DNA from: Lichina pygmaea
Taxonomy: Eukaryota > Ascomycota > Lichinomycetes > Lichinales > Lichinaceae
NCBI GenBank assembly: GCA_963422465.1
Contig: OY730169.1
Coordinates: 3,348,001-3,412,000, forward strand
DNA: 64,000 nt
Direction: 5' to 3'
The notes under the pieces were generated by a model that was not told where the DNA came from, did not search any database, and saw nothing but the letters and a program-made list of their open reading frames with translations. Shown here piece by piece: positions 58,144 through 64,000 of the stretch. A program made the translations under genes and the position numbers. Positions within the stretch are counted from its first letter, which is position 1, and the number at the start of each line of letters is the position of its first letter.

Positions 58144-60861
58144 ATGGACGGTGGAGACCGGAAGTCCTCCAAGTCGGAGACCGGCTCCTCCGCGAGCTCT
58201 AAATCTACCACGGCCGACTTGGCCTGGCGTGAGTTGAAGAAGCAGAATCCGCAGAAGACTATCGATGGATTCTGGCGCAAGTTCATGCATAAGAAGCCGG
58301 GCAAAGTCTTCCGGATCTTGCCTGAGGATCTCTACGCCAAGCGTGCCGCGGCCAACGCCCCGCAAGGTCTGGTCTCGGCCCACAGCGCCGCCGCTTCGTT
58401 CGACGAGGCAGTCGCGAGCTGCAAGGCCAAGGTCGAGAAGATCCAACGCGAATGTCGGCTCAAGAACGAGAGATACACCGATCAGCACTTCGACATCGAG
58501 ATCGATCTCAAGTACGGCTTTCGCCAGTGCCTCAACGGCTTGTTGACCGAAGACTACCCTCGCGGAAAGGGGCCGCGGTCGGTCAAGAGGGTGTCTGTGG
58601 GTGCCGTCACAGACCTCCCTCTTCCCAAGAGGCTGACCCTGGCTGCTAGGAAATCTTTGATGATCCGCAGTTCTTCGTCGACGGCGCTTCTGCCGGCGAT
58701 GTTCGACAGGGACGGGAAGGCGATTGCTGGTTCATGGCTGCGCTGAGCTCCCTCTCGAACGTCCCCGAGCTGCTCGAGAGAATCTGCGTCGCGAGGGACG
58801 AAGTTGTCGGCGTCTACGGCTTTGTCTTCTACCGAGACGGCGAGTGGATCTCGACCATCGTCGACGACAAGCTCTACCTGACCAAACCCGACTACGACGA
58901 GAGCGTCGAGGAACGGCGTCATTGGGACGATCGTCATCGGCTCGACGGCGAGGAAGAGTACCGAAGGGCGTATCAGACCGGCTCCGGTGCCCTCTACTTC
59001 GCCCAGTGCAGCGATCAACGAGAGACGTGGCTGCCTCTGCTCGAGAAGGCTTACGCCAAGGCCCACCTATCGTACTCGGCCATCAAGGGTGGCAACGCCG
59101 GCGAGGCTCTCGAGGATCTCACCGGTGGCGTGACGACGGAGATCTATACCAGCGGCATCCTCGACCTCGAAAGGTTCTGGAGGGAGGAGCTGCTGGAAGT
59201 CAACAAAGACTCTCTCTTCTCCTGCTTCACCGGCATCTTTGGAGGCTATGGCGAGCGAAAGGGCATCCAGGAGATGCACGATTATTCCATCCTGAAGGCG
59301 ATCGAGGTTGAGGGCGAGAAGCTTCTGCTGCTCAGGTCGGTCGGGAGGTGGCTCGAGCGCCTTCTTTCGTTTGCTGGCTGACCGGTCGGCCTTAGAAACC
59401 CGTGGGGCCGTGTCGAATGGACGGGTGCCTGGAGCGACGGGTCGAAGGAGTGGACACCAGAATGGATGGAGCGGCTGGGGCACCGCTTCGGTAACGACGG
59501 CGTAAGTCATTGCCCTACCATCTCGTTCGAACGGCCACCCTGGCGTAGCTGCTGATTTCGCTTGGGCCGTAGACGTTCTGGATATCGTACAAGGACCTGC
59601 TGCGCAAGTATCAGTGCCTTGTTCGGACCAGGGTTTTCGGGCCGGAATGGTCTGTGACGCAGCAGTGGACGAGCCTCCAGGTGCCATGGTCGGTTGACTA
59701 CCATGACACCAAGTTCACCTTTGAGATCACCAAGCCCGGCCCGGTCGTGCTCATTCTCTCCCAGGTACGCTTCTAACCGAGCCTTGGTTGGGCCAGCAAG
59801 CACGAAGCCTGCTGACGCCTCGCAAAGCTGGATCATCGGTACTTCAAAGGTCTGGAGGGCCAGTACTTCTACGAACCGTTCTTCAGACTTCACAAGGAGG
59901 GCGAAGACGACTACATCATCCGGAGCGGCCGCACCTACTGCCTGGCTCGCAGCGTCAACGCCGAGGTCGAGCTCGAGCCGGGCCATTACTCGGTGCTCAT
60001 GAAAATCGACGCGACACGACACCCCAGTCGTCCGACTCCCGAAGACGTGGTCCGCAATAACGTCCGGGAGAACCGCGAGAAACTGCTACAGCTCGGGCTC
60101 AGCTACGATCTCGCGCACGCCAAGGCCCACATCAAAGAGACGGCTGCCGAGAGGAAGAGACGCCGGCAAGCGAGAGCCAACGTCACAAGGGCGGCGTTGC
60201 GGAAGCAGAAGGCGCGCCTCATCGAACGGCAAGCGAAGAGTAAGAGAAGGCAAGCCGAGCGAGCCGAGCGTAAGGAAGCGAAACGCGCGCATCGGCGAGC
60301 GGAAGTGGAGTTCAAAGTACAGAAGGCGCAGCAGGAGGCAAACGGCGCACCTGAAAGACGGTCCGACGAGACCGACAAGCAGGCTGGATCGCATGCGACG
60401 AAGAGGCCGGGTGGTCGCGGTCCGCCACAGAAGCCGGCAAAGCCAATCAGACTCCGAAGTTCCCCGAGCATCAATGCTGTCGATGGAGCAGCGGCCGAGG
60501 AGGCGCTCAACGGCAGCCCGGCTCACGATGGTAGCCAAGCGTACGCGGCGAGGGTCGACGGAGGATCTGCTACAGATAGCGCCACCGCGGGTGTCGCCTC
60601 TACGGCTGATGAGCCAGGGTCAGTGTCGCAGAGCACCGCCGATGGCAAAGGGACAGGCACTAACGAGACCGAAAGTGACGTCGACGAGCCAAACCATCAC
60701 GGCCACGATCATCGGAAGCATGCTGGCCGCAGTGGTCTGGGCAAAGCAAAGGGTGCCAGGAATGGTGAGGACGACGAAGACGAAGCCGAAAGCGGAGAGG
60801 GGGACGGAGAGGGAGTCGACGAGGAAGATCAAGGAAACGGCGACGACGTCGAAGACGACGA

Positions 60862-60906
<45 letters not shown>

Positions 60907-61405
60907 TGATGATGACAACGTGTCATCCTCTCTGTACACGCCCTCGGTCGAAACCGCCGAATCGGCCGAATCGGACCCGTCCCCGGCGGCGCTGTACGAA
61001 GACGGCTTTGCCAAGTCGCCATGGAACGCCGTGTGCGTCGTCGGTCTGCGCGTGTACGCCAAAGATCAAGAGGTCACGATCGAGGTGGTGCGGCCTCGGG
61101 AGACGGAAGGCGAAGCCGCGCTGGACCCGGACGACCTCGCCGCCGACGCGGCAAAGGACGGGCGCGAGCCGAACAAAGTCGAGAGAGACTACGAGCAGCA
61201 GCAGAAGGGCGAGGAGCAGGGCGAAACGGAGAAGGAGGACGACGAGGACAAGGGGAAAGGAGGCGTCGAGATGCCAGGAATGCAGACCAACGGCACTACA
61301 AGACAACAGGACGAGGGTAGTGTCACGGACACAACCAGGCACACCGAAGAGGGTGACGCACAGAGGGCGAAGCTGCTGCCCGACATGAACGCCTTGAAAT
61401 TGTGA
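58144..61405 (+). CDS. Calpain-family cysteine protease with acidic tail
   Basis: Exons are 58144-58590, 58650-59335, 59396-59501, 59573-59764 and 59828-61405 (1,002 residues; introns 59, 60, 71 and 63 bp). The CysPc domain holds the catalytic triad: Cys175 in [14 protein letters not shown], His359 in [10 protein letters not shown] and Asn379 in [10 protein letters not shown] calpain beta-sandwich-like part follows ([50 protein letters not shown]). After residue 540 comes a Lys/Arg-rich helical stretch ([20 protein letters not shown]), then a disordered region with a poly-Asp run (60856-60917) and a conserved-looking [29 protein letters not shown] motif. Ca2+-type calpains cleave regulatory proteins in the cytosol. 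No EF-hands and no MIT domain are visible, so it is not a typical PalB/Rim13. The His motif is HDYS rather than the commoner HAYS. Confidence 0.9.
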
Positions 61406-63533
61406 ACCCAGCGAACCCAGCGAAACCCGGTTTCCGTTCCGAGTCTCGTGTCCCCTCCGTGACGAACAACGTGGGTCGGGGTGGATCAGGATGGACGGGG
61501 ATGAAAACAGAGCATCTCTGTCCATCACGCAAGAGGGACGAACAAAACAACTTTTTTTCTTTCACGGCACACAAGGCGGGTATCTTGAAGCAACTCATGG
61601 CTTTCTATTGTCTTGCACATGTTTTGACATGATCGGTACAAATACGTCTCTGTACACAGTACGGAACGTACTTTACTGCCAACCATCCTATCTAGTCTCG
61701 TCAATCTCATCTCTCCTCTCCAACAGTTTTGAAGGGGCGGGGTGGTGGATTGGGCTGACAATGCGTTTTGTGTCTTGACAATCATCATGCTTCTTGTTGT
61801 TTGATGTTGATCCTGCTGCTGCCGCCGCATAGGTCCACCGATGATCCTGCATGGTGCCGCTGATCCTGCATGGATCCTGCATGGACCCGCCATGGATCCG
61901 CTTCGTGCCTTCTAGAGCCTTCTGCCAGCTCTAAGGCAAACATCAGCTTTGTGTCTACATATAGATGATTAGCTAGGACTCCCTAATCAATCTATCAGTC
62001 GTGACACTTATCTTCTTCTTCCCGCTGCTCTGGACGGCGTTCCTAGTCGAACACTTGTCACGTTACCTTTTTCGAGTGTTCAGTGCCGAGTGGTATGTGG
62101 TCCTGATCTGTCGTCGTCTGCCAAGACGTGAGCGTTCGGTTTTCTTGGCGTCTCCCGCGACTTGTAGTCATCCCGGGAAGTTTGTTGTTACGTCAGGATC
62201 TGGCGATGGTACGAAGGGGGACAATCTCCGGAACCTGTCGTCAACATCGAGTTTTTGTGTCCGTGCCCATGTCCGTGTCCATGTCTGTCTGTCCCTCTAT
62301 CTGTTCTTCCGTCTGTTTGTCCTTCCGTCTGTCCACTGCACATATCTCCCCTTCAGCGTCCGTCGACAAGTTACGGTACCTGCAAGGAACAAGGTGAAGA
62401 GGAAGGAAGGAAGAGAGGAAGAAGAAAAGAACGAAGAGAGGGAAAGAGGAGAGGAGAGGAGAGAAGCAGGTTGCAGAGGCACAGCAAACGGAGGGTGCTT
62501 TTGACATGATTCTTGACGTGTGCTTGTGCATGTATTCTTCATCAGAGCCAACAGGTAGTGCTGTCCTTGACCCCCCTCCTCTCTGCTGTCCCTCGCCTTC
62601 CCCAGTACGATCTAAAAGCCGGTGGTATATCACTCATCGACTAATCAGCCAGTCCGCTCATCCAAGCCCTACCGTACTGGTACAGATCGGCCAGAAGTGC
62701 GTCACGTACACCTCACTATACTTATATCCATTGGTAGACACCATTTGAAAAGAAGTGCAGAGTGCCCTTGCAGCAGAGACTCTTCGATGTACGTCCTCCT
62801 GCTTCTGTATTCGATCCTGCATGTGATCTGGAATTTGATCTGGATTGTTTACTTGAACTCGTCTGGAACATTTTTCTGTGATCATCTGGATTGGTTCTGT
62901 TGAATGTCAACTGCAGAAATGGAAGGCGTGCGTTCAGCTGGTTCAGTGGGCTCAGCTGGTTCAGTTGAGTGCGCTCGAGTGCGACTGTGTGCCGGTCGAG
63001 AAGGTCAGGGGGATTTGCTGGTCGAGAGGATCATGGCTGACTTCTTGCCGGGTGTTTTGATCGGTTCTTTATGGATGTTACATGTTGGATGTTGGAATGA
63101 AGGGATCGACGGATAGAAGAATAGATGGACAGAAGATGCTGAAATCAAGGTACAAGAGATGGTGCTCGCGGTCACTTTGGATGTCTCTTACGCTGATATT
63201 ATACTCCCATCGAGCGGCTGCTTGTGCTGTATAAAGAGGTTTCTGGTGGTCACTGTAGTTGATGGTCAAAAGCTTTGTAAACTGCACTTTCCTTGTCGTC
63301 CGGGGACGGAAGAACTACGCAATGTTGTACGAGAAGGCTTCGAGTACACTTTCTCGCCCTGGTGACGGAACAGATCAGATGGAACAAGGCAGATCGGACC
63401 AAACGAAGCGGATTCGACCAGCAGTAGCTCAAGCTTCGAGGGAAGACAAGATCGACAATGAACGACGAGACAAAGCATTGTCGACGACGGACGAGAGACA
63501 CATCGGAGCGGTCAGTCGCGTCCACAGACCCGC
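61406..63533. other. Intergenic region
   Basis: Holds an ATCCTGCATGG tandem-like repeat (61842-61890), dispersed repeat copy 2 (61905-62049), TGTCCGTG/CTGTC repeats (62260-62335) and a GGAAGGAAGAGAGGA purine stretch (62398-62465). No convincing gene. Confidence 0.45.
61905..62049 (+). repeat. Dispersed repeat, copy 2 of 2
   Basis: Same order of blocks as 40810-40957: GTGCCTTCTAGAGC, ACATATAG, GCTAG, CTCCCTAATCAATC, GTGACACTTATCTTCTTC, GTTCCTAGTCG. About 145 bp, with small indels between copies. Confidence 0.6.
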
Positions 63534-64000
63534 TCAAGCTTTAGCATTCCTCATCTTCTCCATCATCGCTCGCATGCCCTCATTGTTCTTCTTCTCGTCC
63601 CAGACGTACGTGACGCTCTCCGTCTTCTCCAGCGTCCTGGCCCAGCGCGAAAAGTTCGGGAGGGCGTCGAGCCGGCCGAGCAGCGACTCTGGCAGCATGC
63701 CACCGCGACCAAAGGCGTACAGGCGGATGACGAACGAGGCGACCAGGGCCTCGACCAGCGTGACCTTGTCGCTGCCTCCAAAATACGGCTTCGCGTCCTC
63801 GAGCAGGGGTTCGATCTCCTTCCCGATCGCCGCCACCAGCTCGGCCGTCTTCTCTTCGGCCGTGCTCGGGTCCGCGTGCCGCATGAGCCCGTACACGTTC
63901 GTCTGTACCTTTGTCGACCACGCATCGACAAAGAAGGCGATGCGCGCGCGCCTCAACGCTCCGCCGGGCGCGTTGCTCGCTGGCACGAGATGTGACGGGT
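63534..64000 (-). CDS. Glutathione S-transferase-like protein, C-terminal part
   Basis: The frame enters at the right window edge and ends at TGA 63536-63534 (about 155 residues visible). The sequence has the all-helical GST C-terminal domain pattern: HLVPASNAPGGALRRARIAF, FVDAWSTKVQ, KEIEPLLEDAKPYFGGSDKV, TLVEALVASFVIRLYAFGRG and LGRLDALPNFSRWARTLEKT. The GG(S/D)KVT-L-E-A-L stretch is the N-capping box/Asp region of GST helix 6. The thioredoxin-fold N domain with the catalytic residue lies outside, so the GST class and substrate cannot be given. No intron was seen in the visible part. Confidence 0.8.
   Translation of the reverse strand, partial: PSHLVPASNAPGGALRRARIAFFVDAWSTKVQTNVYGLMRHADPSTAEEKTAELVAAIGKEIEPLLEDAKPYFGGSDKVTLVEALVASFVIRLYAFGRGGMLPESLLGRLDALPNFSRWARTLEKTESVTYVWDEKKNNEGMRAMMEKMRNAKA

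Overview
This window looks like a chromosome segment from a filamentous ascomycete (Pezizomycotina, Sordariomycete-like). The evidence is short spliceosomal introns (about 50-135 bp, mostly GT..AG with CTRAC-type branch sites), GC-rich codon use in housekeeping genes, lineage-typical families (PTH11-like receptor, NACHT/WD40 NLR with a SesB-like hydrolase domain, an odd C6 zinc-cluster regulator) and Tad-like LINE debris. No species can be named from the sequence alone. All gene models were spliced by eye.

Layout, left to right. 1-3,233: 3' part of a VPS60/CHMP5 ESCRT gene (+), convergent with a NRAMP metal transporter (-). 3,234-11,343: gene-poor block with a decayed Tad-like LINE copy carrying a TA-flanked miniature TIR element, a second miniature TIR element, a small three-exon orphan gene (8,322-8,950) and a short LINE tail with an 11-bp target duplication. 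11,344-18,441: a ketosamine-3-kinase pseudogene (-, one in-frame TAG) divergent from a 1,648-residue NLR-like protein (+). 18,442-25,562: repeats, a LINE 3' end with a 24-C tract, the last exon of a dsRNA-binding-motif protein (-), and long low-information GC-rich DNA. 25,563-27,483: farnesyltransferase beta (RAM1-like, seven exons, -). 30,479-33,711: polyQ C6 zinc-cluster regulator (+). 35,850-36,885: four-repeat polyubiquitin (+). 37,721-40,215: BRAP2/Etp1-type RING protein (+). 41,873-43,039: a four-exon gene for a predicted secreted protein with recurring C-x3-C motifs (-), which I do not recognise. 43,891-44,415: a TIR element split by another TIR element. 45,362-47,110: conserved fungal two-segment membrane protein (+). 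48,781-50,343: PTH11-like rhodopsin-fold membrane protein (-). 52,698-55,132: SCT1/GPT2 glycerol-3-phosphate acyltransferase (-). 56,081-57,225: a 757-bp inverted-repeat element and a 250-bp LINE tail with a 13-bp target duplication. 58,144-61,405: calpain-type protease (+). 63,534-64,000: 3' part of a GST-like gene (-).

The genes do not form a biosynthetic cluster or operon-like system. They are housekeeping genes (membrane traffic, metal uptake, prenylation, ubiquitin, lipid synthesis) separated by repeat-rich accessory DNA. Three features of that DNA deserve most attention: the NLR beside a broken kinase gene, the undescribed C-x3-C secreted protein, and the small DNA and LINE elements whose insertion scars are still readable. 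Intergenic DNA is also strikingly rich in GTAC/CGTACG palindromes.
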